Source: Desulfoscipio gibsoniae DSM 7213 (GTDB taxonomy: Bacteria; Bacillota; Desulfotomaculia; Desulfotomaculales; Desulfallaceae). Taken from it: 64,000 nt of DNA. Location: the NCBI RefSeq assembly GCF_000233715.2, contig NC_021184.1, forward strand, positions 186,001-250,000, read 5' to 3'. The notes under the pieces are model-generated. The model was not told the DNA's origin. It was given only the letters and a program-made list of their open reading frames with translations, and ran no database searches. This document shows, in pieces, positions 46,119-54,444 of this stretch. Numbering within the stretch: the stretch's first letter is position 1; every line of letters begins with the position of its first letter. The translations under genes and the position numbers were made by a program.

Positions 46119-47638
46119 GCGCGATAAAGAAGAAAACATTGACCCCGGAGGAAATGCTGCAAGAAGCGCGGGTGCCGGAGGAGGAACAGCCGTATGAGGT
46201 GCCGGGGAATTGGGTGTGGGTGAGGCTTGGACAGATTGCAATTATTAATCCACCGAAGTATAACCCTAAAAATGATGAGGAAGATTTTTTAACTACATTT
46301 ATACCAATGAGTTCTGTTAGTGATGTTCACGGAATTATAGAAAAACCTGAGGCTCGTAAATATTATGATGTAAAAAAAGGATATACCAGTTTCTTAGAAG
46401 ACGATGTGCTATTTGCTAAAATTACACCCTGTATGGAGAATGGAAAAGCGGCTATAGCGAAAAATTTATTAAATGGATTTGGCTATGGCTCAACAGAATT
46501 TCACGTTTTAAGGGTAAAGAAAATATTAAACAATCATCTATTATATTATTTAGTACGATCTCAATATTTTAGAAATCAGGCTAAGGCTGTAATGACAGGA
46601 GCTGTGGGACAGCAACGCGTTCCTAAAAATTTTTTAAATGAATATCCTTTCCCCTTACCTCCTGTGCCCGAACAAAAACGTATCGTTGCCCGGGTTGAAT
46701 CCCTACTTGATAAAATAAACCAGGCCAAAGAATTAATCGACGAGGCCCGGGAAACCTTTGCCGACCGCCGGGCCGTCATTTTAGCCAAAGCTTTCCGGGG
46801 GGAATTAACTAAGAAATGGCGGGAACAAACCCCCAATACCGAACCGGCTGAAAAACTACTGGAGCGGATTAAGGAAGAAAAGGCCAAGCTAAGTAATGGT
46901 AAAGGTAGAAAACAAGCGGAACTTCCACCAATTGAAACGCCATATGAATTGCCAGAAGGTTGGTGTTGGGTGAGGTTGGGGGAAATTACTGAAACTTCAA
47001 CATATGGTTCATCAGCTAAAACAAGCGATGACGTGGATGGAATTCCCGTATTAAGAATGGGAAATATACAAGATGGTGAAATTCAATTAAACGATTTAAA
47101 ATATTTACAATCAGAGCATGAGGATGTAAAGAAACTGACACTAGAGACTAATGATTTATTATTTAATAGAACTAATAGTTATGAACTAGTAGGCAAGACC
47201 GCTTTAGTTAGATCTGAACATAACAAAATGATTTATGCATCTTACCTTATTAGAATTAGTTTATATAAAAAAGAATTTTTCGGACAATATATCTGCTGGT
47301 ATATTAATAGCTATCAAGGAAAGATGTTTTTAAAATCTCAAATTACTCAGCAGGTTGGCCAAGCAAATATTAATGCCAAAAAGCTATTGATGTTGCCAGT
47401 TCCAATACCACCTGAAAGTGAGATTAAAACCATTACTTCCTTAGTAAAAAAGCAGATATCTATAGAAAAAGAAATTAAAGCTTTAATTAATTTGAATAAT
47501 CTTATTGAACGCTTAAACGAAAATATTCTTTCGGTTGCCTTCCGTGGGCAACTTGGTACCAACGACCCAACCGAAAAAAGTGCCCTTGAAACCCTAAAGG
47601 AAATTATATCGGAGAGGGACAAAAGCGAAATAAAGTAA
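46115..47638 (+). CDS. hsdS: Type I specificity subunit HsdS (system 2)
   Basis: A 507-residue protein with two target-recognition domains (about residues 20-190 and 270-440). A conserved helical region follows the first (PVPEQKRIVARVESLLDKIN, then FRGELTKKW near 230), and a matching one follows the second (LNENILSVAFRGQLGTND). It is intact, so system 2 should define a bipartite site and be functional. The recognition domains are much more AT-rich than the rest of the operon, which is common because these domains are exchanged between strains. Confidence 0.9.
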   Translation: MSAIKKKTLTPEEMLQEARVPEEEQPYEVPGNWVWVRLGQIAIINPPKYNPKNDEEDFLTTFIPMSSVSDVHGIIEKPEARKYYDVKKGYTSFLEDDVLFAKITPCMENGKAAIAKNLLNGFGYGSTEFHVLRVKKILNNHLLYYLVRSQYFRNQAKAVMTGAVGQQRVPKNFLNEYPFPLPPVPEQKRIVARVESLLDKINQAKELIDEARETFADRRAVILAKAFRGELTKKWREQTPNTEPAEKLLERIKEEKAKLSNGKGRKQAELPPIETPYELPEGWCWVRLGEITETSTYGSSAKTSDDVDGIPVLRMGNIQDGEIQLNDLKYLQSEHEDVKKLTLETNDLLFNRTNSYELVGKTALVRSEHNKMIYASYLIRISLYKKEFFGQYICWYINSYQGKMFLKSQITQQVGQANINAKKLLMLPVPIPPESEIKTITSLVKKQISIEKEIKALINLNNLIERLNENILSVAFRGQLGTNDPTEKSALETLKEIISERDKSEIK

Positions 47639-47724
47639 ACAAACCAAATCTAAAATGTGGCATGTAATAAAAATCGCTACATAACAATTAGTTAACTTAT
47701 TGATATAATAATAATTTAAAACAA

Positions 47725-47745
47725 TTCACCCCAAGGGTGAATTTT
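47725..47745 (+). terminator. Terminator of the second restriction operon
   Basis: TTCACCC (47725-47731), a three-base loop and GGGTGAA (47735-47741) followed by TTTT. Confidence 0.6.
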
Positions 47746-47748
47746 AAC

Positions 47749-47777
47749 TTGGGTATTTTAAAAATCCTTGCTATAAT
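47749..47777 (+). promoter_or_regulatory. Promoter of the higB-like remnant
   Basis: TTGGGT (47749-47754), a 17-base spacer and TATAAT (47772-47777) stand 18 bases before the TTG start of the toxin remnant. Confidence 0.45.
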
Positions 47778-47795
47778 TTGAATGGAGAGAACGGT

Positions 47796-48031
47796 TTGCG
47801 TTTCCAATTTAAATCAAAGAAGCTAATAGCCTTATACACCGAAGAAAAAGGGGCCCATAAATATCCCCCTGAGGTTGTTGAGGCTTTTTTGACGTGATGG
47901 TCGTAATTGATGCCGTAAGGAACGAAAATGACCTTTATGCTTTCAAGAGTCTACGTTTTGAAAAGCTAAAAGGCAAGAGAGGTAAATCCGAGCAACGTTC
48001 TGTACGCCTGAATGACCAGTACCGCATCTAA
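47796..48031 (+). pseudogene. HigB/RelE-like toxin, frameshifted
   Basis: The frame starts at TTG 47796 (LRFQFKSKKLIALYTEEKGA), breaks at a T6 tract (47885-47890) and resumes one frame over with NDLYAFKSLRFEKLKGKRGK and RSVRLNDQYRI, the HigB signature. No HigA antitoxin follows. The 48032-48246 stretch has no intact gene. Confidence 0.65.
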
Positions 48032-48246
48032 AATATTAAGAATAAGTAGTAGCGAATGTTTTTTTCAGGTAAGGTATTTACCTCTTCATGGTCAAAGATG
48101 GGGCTATAAAATGGAGCTCGAAAATTTAATTAGTAGTGAAGCAATTCCTGGGTGGATTTGGAGAAGCATGGTTTAGTTAAACGGTTGCAATTTACCTATA
48201 ACGGCCCAACCTATACATATCTTAGACCATACAGTCATTCCAGAAA

Positions 48247-48900
48247 GTGGTGAGCCGTTTGGAAGTATTTATTGATGAATCTTTCAAAAAAGCATACGTT
48301 ATGGGTGCAATCGTTGGACAAAGGCATGATATTGAAGATGCAATAAAATTAACCAGGGGCTACATCAAGAGGTCCAATAAAACTGGGGGGAAAAAGATAA
48401 ATCTTCCGGAGATTAAGGATAGTGTGATACACCGGGGCTTTCCAAAAGTAAAAGAGGTCGTGCTGGATAACCTTGCTAAAGTTAAAATTGGTAAGCAATA
48501 TAAGCCAAGAGATATAAAAATTTTTGCGGTATATATGCTGGAAGATGATGTAGCCGGTTTAAAACAAACCGAAATATATATGATTTTGGCTATTGAACTT
48601 CTTAAGGGCATAATTACCAGCACGGGGGCTAATGCAATAGATATTTGTTTTGATGTATTTTTTGATCAATATGGTGAAAAAGTTTTTAAGAATCAGTTAT
48701 ATAAAAAAATAATTCAAATCTATCCGGACATAAAAATTAACCTTACCCATGTTTCCTCTGAACGGGATAAGGCTCTACAAGCAGCAGATGTTATAACAGG
48801 TTCCATCCGACGATACATAATTCGGGAGGATACGGAAAGTCTAAGTGTTTTTATACAAAAAAGCAATATGGGTTTAAAAATGATTAAAAAAATAAGATAA
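48247..48900 (+). CDS. DUF3800 domain protein
   Basis: A 217-residue protein. LEVFIDESFKKAYVMGAIVG near the start and DKALQAADVITGSIRRY near the end are the conserved acidic motifs of DUF3800, a family with an RNase H-like arrangement of Asp residues (FIDES, FDVFFD, ADVITG) and no established function. The start is GTG 48247 or 48250; TTG 48259 is also possible. It directly follows the second restriction operon; a truncated duplicate (18069-18470) precedes the first. Confidence 0.75.
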   Translation: MVSRLEVFIDESFKKAYVMGAIVGQRHDIEDAIKLTRGYIKRSNKTGGKKINLPEIKDSVIHRGFPKVKEVVLDNLAKVKIGKQYKPRDIKIFAVYMLEDDVAGLKQTEIYMILAIELLKGIITSTGANAIDICFDVFFDQYGEKVFKNQLYKKIIQIYPDIKINLTHVSSERDKALQAADVITGSIRRYIIREDTESLSVFIQKSNMGLKMIKKIR

Positions 48901-49089
48901 CGGCATCACGCACACCCTTTCATGTTCCACGTTTCCCCTTAATGGGTACTAAGGCATGTTTAGGACCGTATACACCGTCCAGGTTGCACGATTTAGCCGC
49001 AATTCTATCAAGTATAGTTTACCACGGTTTTAGTTTTTTAAACAGTATTTTTATAGTATTTAGGTAATCCAATTTAAATAATTTTAGGA

Positions 49090-49124
49090 AAAAGCCTACC
49101 TTGACCAGTTGGGGTGAGGCTTTT
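49090..49124. terminator. Bidirectional terminator before the spore photoproduct lyase gene end
   Basis: AAAAGCCT (49090-49097) pairs with AGGCTTTT (49117-49124); inner CACC/GGTG-like bases extend it. T-runs follow on both strands. It lies 82 bases beyond the end of splB. Confidence 0.6.
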
Positions 49125-49205
49125 AATCTTTTTATATTTATATCTGATGGTAACACATTCTTCTGGAAGTAACAACAACACCATTAAAAATAATGAAAAT
49201 ATTAT

Positions 49206-50225
49206 TTACACCAAGTACTTCACTTTAGCACTGGGGAAGTGCTTATCAAGCTCCCGCCGGAACAGCTCATCCATCTCCTCCAGCGTCTCCTTTGGATAAA
49301 CGTACTTTTCGTAGCCGAACTGCCCGAATTTGAACTTACGCTCTTCCTCTTCCATAGGTAGGGTGGTGTCCGGAAACACCTCCCGGATGCGTTTTTTTGC
49401 GGATGCTGTAAACCGGTGGGAAATTAATTCAAAGCTAATGTCCGGTCCGACCGCAGGCAGTAACTCCTCTGCCAGGGAGCGGATTAGTTCGGTGTAATCG
49501 CTTTGCCAGCCCGGGTAGTTGAAAATAGGGGCGATTAAAAAACCCAGGGGGTAACCCGCCTCCGCTACACGCCGGGCGGCACCTAACCGGGCTTGGACCA
49601 CCGGGGTGCCCTGTTCGTAAGATTTGATAATGTGGTCGGTGTTGATGCTAAAGCGAAAACGGGTATGCCCGTTGTGCCGGGCATCCAGCAGCGTATCTAC
49701 ATCAGTGAACTTGGTAACGAAACGGAAACGGGCCAGAGGTTGTTGCCCAAAAAACTCTACAGCCCGGGCCAGTGAGCCGGTATACGGTTCCACGGGGATG
49801 GGATCGGAAGTGGCTGCCCCCTCAAATAAAGTGGTTTCCGAGGCCCTTTTTTTTATATACTTTTCTGCCTGCTCAAGTATTTCATCAATGTTTACATATA
49901 CTCTTATATATGGTTTTTTGCCCAGTGTTGTATTCAAGTAACAGTACTGACACTGGCCGGTGCAGCTGGTGCTCAATGGAAGCTGGTAGTGGGCCGATGG
50001 TTTGCACGGCGAAAACTGCAGCGTACGGCGTACTCCCACCACCAGGGTGCGTTTGGACTCCAGATAGGCTTCCCGGGGCGTTTTGCCGGGTATGCCCGTC
50101 ACCCGGTTGTGACTGCCGATCATGGAAACGGGTATTCCGTCTCCCTTGAATCTTTTGTGCAGCTGCTGACCCAGAGGGTAATCAAGTGCCGCCTGCTCAA
50201 AGAAAACCCGTTTTGGTATAAACAA
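49206..50225 (-). CDS. splB: Spore photoproduct lyase (radical SAM)
   Basis: A 339-residue enzyme that reverses the thymine dimer of UV-irradiated spore DNA using a SAM radical. The iron-sulfur motif STSCTGQCQYCYLNT (CxxxCxxC) lies near residue 90. RFRFSINTDHIIKSYEQGTP and LGFLIAPIFNYPGW are typical of the family. TTG at 50225 is chosen: GGAGGAAG precedes it, the protein then begins with FIPKRVFFEQAALDYPLG like known SplB proteins, and the length is right; the open frame to 50363 is fortuitous. It implies that the organism forms endospores. Confidence 0.9.
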   Translation of the reverse strand: MFIPKRVFFEQAALDYPLGQQLHKRFKGDGIPVSMIGSHNRVTGIPGKTPREAYLESKRTLVVGVRRTLQFSPCKPSAHYQLPLSTSCTGQCQYCYLNTTLGKKPYIRVYVNIDEILEQAEKYIKKRASETTLFEGAATSDPIPVEPYTGSLARAVEFFGQQPLARFRFVTKFTDVDTLLDARHNGHTRFRFSINTDHIIKSYEQGTPVVQARLGAARRVAEAGYPLGFLIAPIFNYPGWQSDYTELIRSLAEELLPAVGPDISFELISHRFTASAKKRIREVFPDTTLPMEEEERKFKFGQFGYEKYVYPKETLEEMDELFRRELDKHFPSAKVKYLV

Positions 50226-50551
50226 AATACTTCCTCCGGTTCTGGGTAATGTTATATATCGCTTAGTATGTCCATAAAATGCATAGCTGATTTGTAATGA
50301 ACGAATGCAACAAGCCACTTTTAAATTTCCGTGATATGAATAGCTCTTGGTGCTAACGTACACCGGCAGAAGGATGAAGATTTGTTTTCATGGTAATAGT
50401 TCAATTTGATGTTTTTCTTCAGATCATTATGTGCCATAATAAAATAATTGTACATTATTAGGAAGATCCGGTTATTGAAGATGCAAGTAATCTTAAGAAT
50501 AAAGTGCTATAGTTCTTAACATTTAAAAAAAATAAAGGGAGGATGATGGGA

Positions 50552-51493
50552 ATGCCAAACACCGGCTCATTTCAGCTGCCGCAGGAATTTTTGATTATTG
50601 GCGCGGCTGTACAAACGGGATTATTTGAAGAATTGAAGAATAATCCCTGTACCATGGAAGAATTGGCTGTTAGGACGAAAATCGACCGCAGGGCTATGTG
50701 GACGGTTATTGAAGCTTTGATTGCTTTAAAGTATCTTGAATACGATGGTGAAAAAATTAAGCTCACCGAGGAGGCAGACAATATCTTTTTTAATTCTGAA
50801 TACGAGCAGTATACAGGTTTTGCATTCATGCATACTTACAATATAATGAAGGCATGGACGCAGTTACCGGAAGTAATGCATAGTGGAAAACCGGTTGCGA
50901 AAAAGGATTTACCCGGACACACAAAGCACTTCATCAAGGCAATGAGCCACCATGCACGGAAGTCGGCGTCGCCAATTATAGATTATTGCTTAAAAGAACT
51001 GCCTACAAACCCCAGGGTTCTTGATGTTGGGGGTGGCCCGTTAACCTACGCCATTGCTTTTGCCGTCAAGGGGGCCAGGGTGACTGTACTGGACCTGCCT
51101 GAGGTTATAGATATGATGCAACCGGAACTGGATTCAGGTTTACCCATTAAAATGGTGAAAGGTGATTTTACCAAAGGTTTGCCGCCGGGACCTTATGACC
51201 TGATATTCCTTGGTAATGTATGCCATATATACGGTGAGCAGGAGAATAGAAAACTGTTTCAAGATGCGGCAGGCGAACTAGGACAGGGAGGACAAATTGT
51301 CATCAATGATATGATCCGGGGCACAGGCGTTATGCCTGCATTATTTGCGGTAAATATGCTGATTAACACGGCTTCCGGGGGAACATGGACCTTCGAACAG
51401 TATAAAACATGGTTGGCTGCTGCCGGTTGTTCCACAGCAACCTGGGAAGAGGTGGGCGGCAGGCAGCTAATTAAAGCTACTAAGGTCCATTAA
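50552..51493 (+). CDS. O-methyltransferase, acetylserotonin methyltransferase-like
   Basis: About 313 residues. The N-terminal winged-helix dimerisation domain (FLIIGAAVQTGLFEELKNNP, AVRTKIDRRAMWTVIEALIA) precedes the SAM motif VLDVGGGPLTYAIAFAVKGA near 155 and DLIFLGNVCHIYGEQENRKL near 210. ATG 50552 is preferred over 50543 and 50546 because AAAGGGAGG ends at 50542. It is the complete form of the type seen truncated at 7903-8712. The substrate is unknown. Confidence 0.8.
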   Translation: MPNTGSFQLPQEFLIIGAAVQTGLFEELKNNPCTMEELAVRTKIDRRAMWTVIEALIALKYLEYDGEKIKLTEEADNIFFNSEYEQYTGFAFMHTYNIMKAWTQLPEVMHSGKPVAKKDLPGHTKHFIKAMSHHARKSASPIIDYCLKELPTNPRVLDVGGGPLTYAIAFAVKGARVTVLDLPEVIDMMQPELDSGLPIKMVKGDFTKGLPPGPYDLIFLGNVCHIYGEQENRKLFQDAAGELGQGGQIVINDMIRGTGVMPALFAVNMLINTASGGTWTFEQYKTWLAAAGCSTATWEEVGGRQLIKATKVH

Positions 51494-51610
51494 TATGCAT
51501 CTGCGGGGACATGTGCTGGATTTTGACACCGTTATGTTTGTACTAAATGATGTAGTACACTACAAGCAAAATATAAAGAATTGAATGTGAAGGGCTGCAT
51601 ACAAAGAAAC

Positions 51611-51632
51611 AGCCCCGGTTAAGGGGCTTTTT
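51611..51632 (+). terminator. Intrinsic terminator
   Basis: AGCCCC (51611-51616), a six-base loop, GGGGCT (51623-51628) and TTTT. It ends the methyltransferase transcript and faces the end of topB. Confidence 0.75.
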
Positions 51633-51647
51633 GTCTATAGCAGTCCT

Positions 51648-53843
51648 TTATTCCTTCAGCTTCAATTTGGCCAGGGCCTCTGCCAGGGCGGGGTTGGTCA
51701 GCCCTTCATCGGAGTTCTTTTGTTGCCGTAGGTATTTTTGCACATCTCTTTTAGAGGCATCCTGCTTATCTTTTCTCCTTCTCTCGTTAAAGGCAGTGAG
51801 CTTTTCCCTGTAGCCGCACTTGCAGACAAATATTTGTCCTTCTCCTTCGCCGTGCAGGGTCAGCTTTTTATGGCAATTGGGGCACCGGGCATTAGTTATT
51901 TTGCTGACTCCTTTTCTATAACCGCAATCCCTGTCCTGGCACACCAGTAATTTGCCCTTTTTACCATTGACCTCCAGCAGGCGCTTACCACAATCGGGGC
52001 ATCTTTCACCGGTAAGGTTATCATGTTTGAATTTGCTTGTACTATTTTTGATCTCATTAACAACTACGCCAGCATACTGCTTCATTTCCCGGATGAAAAT
52101 GTTTTTATCAAGCTTTCCCTGGGCAATGGTCTCCAGCTTTTGTTCCCACTGGGCAGTTAAAGCGGGTGTTTTCAAATCTCCGGGGACTAAATCGAGCAGT
52201 TGTTTGCCTTTTGATGTAATAAATATATTTTTACCCCTTTTTTCAATTAAAAAGTTATTAAATAGTTTTTCAATTATATCGGCCCTGGTAGCTACGGTTC
52301 CCAACCCACCGGTTTTACCGATGGTTTGAATTAAACTTTTATTTTCCCCGGCCATATACCTGGCCGGGTTTTCCATGGCGGAAAGAAGACTGGCTTCATT
52401 AAACGGCTGCGGCGGTTTGGTCTCTCCCCGGGTCTGGGACACGGACGATATTTTCAAGACATCGCCTTTATTTAAAGCCGGTAATACCTGCTCGGCAATT
52501 TGGTCCGCGGTATCTTCTTCATCTTCGAAAAGATTGTTGTACACTTCTTTCCAGCCCTGGGCGATCACCACTTTACCCCTGGCGATAAAGTGCTCATTGC
52601 CGATGCCGGCCTTTAGGGTGGTTTGTTCATATTCAAAGGGGGGATATAAAACAGCTAAAAACCTTTTTACTACCAGGTCATATATTCTTTTTTCCGTATC
52701 ACTTAAATTATTTAGGAAAACCGGCTGTTCAGTCGGTATAATGGCATGGTGATCCGTTACTTTGCTATTATCCACAAAGGATTTGTTGGCTTTGATGGGG
52801 CTACGAAGTATTTTGGCCGCCGGTTTGGCATATGGCGGCACGCTGCAGGCTGTCAGCCGGTCCTTTAAGGTGTCCACTATATCCGTGGTAATATACCGTG
52901 AGTCGGTTCTGGGGTAGGTTAAAACTTTGTGCTGCTCGTACAGCCGCTGCATAATGGATAAAGTTTCCTTTGCCGAGTAGCCAAAAAGTTTATTGGCATC
53001 CCTTTGAAGTTCTGTTAAGTCATATAGCCGTGGGGCAAAACTTTTCTTATAGATTTTATCGACCGCTGAAACCATAGCGTTTTTATTTTTTATGGACGTA
53101 AGTATTTTTGAGCATTTATCCCGGTCAAAAATTCTGGTGTCCTTAGTTTGGCTGTCCTGCCAGGTTAGCTGTAAATTACCGGCTTTAGCTGTGATGCCGT
53201 AAAATGTTTGGGGCAAGAAATTTTGTATCTCCTGCTCCCTTTTAGCAATGATGGCCAGGGTCGGGGTCTGGACCCTGCCGCAGGAAAGCTGGGCATTATG
53301 TTTGCATGTCAAAGCCCGGGTGGCATTGATGCCCACCAGCCAGTCAGCCTCGGCCCGGGCAACGGCTGAGGCATAAAGATTTTCATAATCTTTACCCTTT
53401 CTTAAATTTCTGACCCCGTCTTTGATGGCCTTGTCGGTAACCGACGAAATCCAGAGCCGTTTAATAGGCTTCTTGATTTGGGCCTTTTCTATAATCCACC
53501 TGGCCACCAGCTCACCCTCACGACCTGCGTCGGTGGCAATCACAATCTCACGGACATCTTTTCTTTTCATTTGTGTGGTAACGGCATTAAACTGTTTGCC
53601 GCTTTGCTTAATCACCACCAGCTTTAAGTAGGGGGGCAGAATTGGTAGATCTTCCAGCCGCCAGGCGCTGAATTTTTGATCATAAGCCTCGGGGTCGGCC
53701 AGCGTCACCAGGTGGCCCAGTGCCCAGGTCACGATATGCCGGTCGCCTTCCAGATAACCGTTTCCTTTTTGATGGCAGTTTAATACCCGGGCCAGGTCTC
53801 TGCCTACCGAAGGTTTTTCCGCTAAAAATAACATTTTATACAT
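51648..53843 (-). CDS. topB: DNA topoisomerase III (type IA)
   Basis: A 731-residue enzyme that relaxes and decatenates DNA by breaking one strand. The Toprim domain starts with KMLFLAEKPSVGRDLARVLN and has TDAGREGELVARWII near 105. The active-site Tyr is in KVLTYPRTDSRYITT near 320. Zinc-ribbon segments (CPDCGKRLLEV and CPNCHKKLTLHGEGEGQIFV) follow near 620-690. ATG 53843 suits the family start MYKMLFLAEKPS and a GGAGATG ribosome site. Topo III genes occur both in chromosomes and in mobile islands; here it has normal flanks. Confidence 0.9.
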   Translation of the reverse strand: MYKMLFLAEKPSVGRDLARVLNCHQKGNGYLEGDRHIVTWALGHLVTLADPEAYDQKFSAWRLEDLPILPPYLKLVVIKQSGKQFNAVTTQMKRKDVREIVIATDAGREGELVARWIIEKAQIKKPIKRLWISSVTDKAIKDGVRNLRKGKDYENLYASAVARAEADWLVGINATRALTCKHNAQLSCGRVQTPTLAIIAKREQEIQNFLPQTFYGITAKAGNLQLTWQDSQTKDTRIFDRDKCSKILTSIKNKNAMVSAVDKIYKKSFAPRLYDLTELQRDANKLFGYSAKETLSIMQRLYEQHKVLTYPRTDSRYITTDIVDTLKDRLTACSVPPYAKPAAKILRSPIKANKSFVDNSKVTDHHAIIPTEQPVFLNNLSDTEKRIYDLVVKRFLAVLYPPFEYEQTTLKAGIGNEHFIARGKVVIAQGWKEVYNNLFEDEEDTADQIAEQVLPALNKGDVLKISSVSQTRGETKPPQPFNEASLLSAMENPARYMAGENKSLIQTIGKTGGLGTVATRADIIEKLFNNFLIEKRGKNIFITSKGKQLLDLVPGDLKTPALTAQWEQKLETIAQGKLDKNIFIREMKQYAGVVVNEIKNSTSKFKHDNLTGERCPDCGKRLLEVNGKKGKLLVCQDRDCGYRKGVSKITNARCPNCHKKLTLHGEGEGQIFVCKCGYREKLTAFNERRRKDKQDASKRDVQKYLRQQKNSDEGLTNPALAEALAKLKLKE

Positions 53844-54129
53844 ATTTGTAATCATCTCCACTATATGCAAATAATAATATAATTATCTCAAAACAATCAT
53901 GCTATGAATAGCTGCAGGGAATCCTGCATCTCTATACTTCTTTCCATGCTTTGACCCCTTAACGTCTTTACGTTTAAAGTATATAACACAATATTTTACC
54001 GCGGAGGTTTTTCACCGTCAAGGAAGCAGGGGAAGCGCGTCCAAATTTTGCTGATTAGTGTCATATGTTTTTATTTTTCGGCAGGGTTTTTATTATAGAT
54101 GTTGAATTTATAATACTGTCGAAATATGT

Positions 54130-54231
54130 GCCTCTACGATTTTGGTTGCCTGTAGCTGATAAAGTATGGCAACCAGAACTATAGGGTGCGGCTGGAAACG
54201 GCTGTTGCCTCCCATTATGGAAAGTAGAGCT
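54130..54231 (+). ncRNA. Moco (molybdenum/tungsten cofactor) riboswitch candidate 1
   Basis: The closing helix is CTCTAC (54132-54137) with GTAGAG (54224-54229). Inside, TGGTTGCC pairs with GGCAACCA, a hairpin with a GAAA loop (GGCTGGAAACGGCT) follows, and then the conserved GCCTCCC and GGAAAG. This order matches the Moco RNA motif as I know it. A terminator follows at 54256, and an aldehyde oxidoreductase at 54445, so it probably stops transcription when cofactor is plentiful or scarce; the direction cannot be read. Confidence 0.7.
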
Positions 54232-54255
54232 AAATAAGTCTCATGTCTATATATG

Positions 54256-54298
54256 AGGCCAAGCTTTGCTATTCCGCAATGTTTGGCCTTTTTTTTAT
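54256..54298 (+). terminator. Terminator linked to Moco riboswitch 1
   Basis: AGGCCAA (54256-54262) pairs with TTGGCCT (54283-54289), followed by eight T. It lies between the riboswitch and the oxidoreductase gene, as in transcription attenuation. Confidence 0.7.
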
Positions 54299-54444
54299 TA
54301 TTAACTTGGGCCGAATGTTATATGGTCAACAGTTAGACATGGTGCACGGCTAAACCTGAAAAACTCGCGATAAATTGGTAAGTATTCAGCGGGTGTTTTG
54401 GTGGCTGTGAGATATTGACAATTAATTAGCGAGGTGGTAATGGA

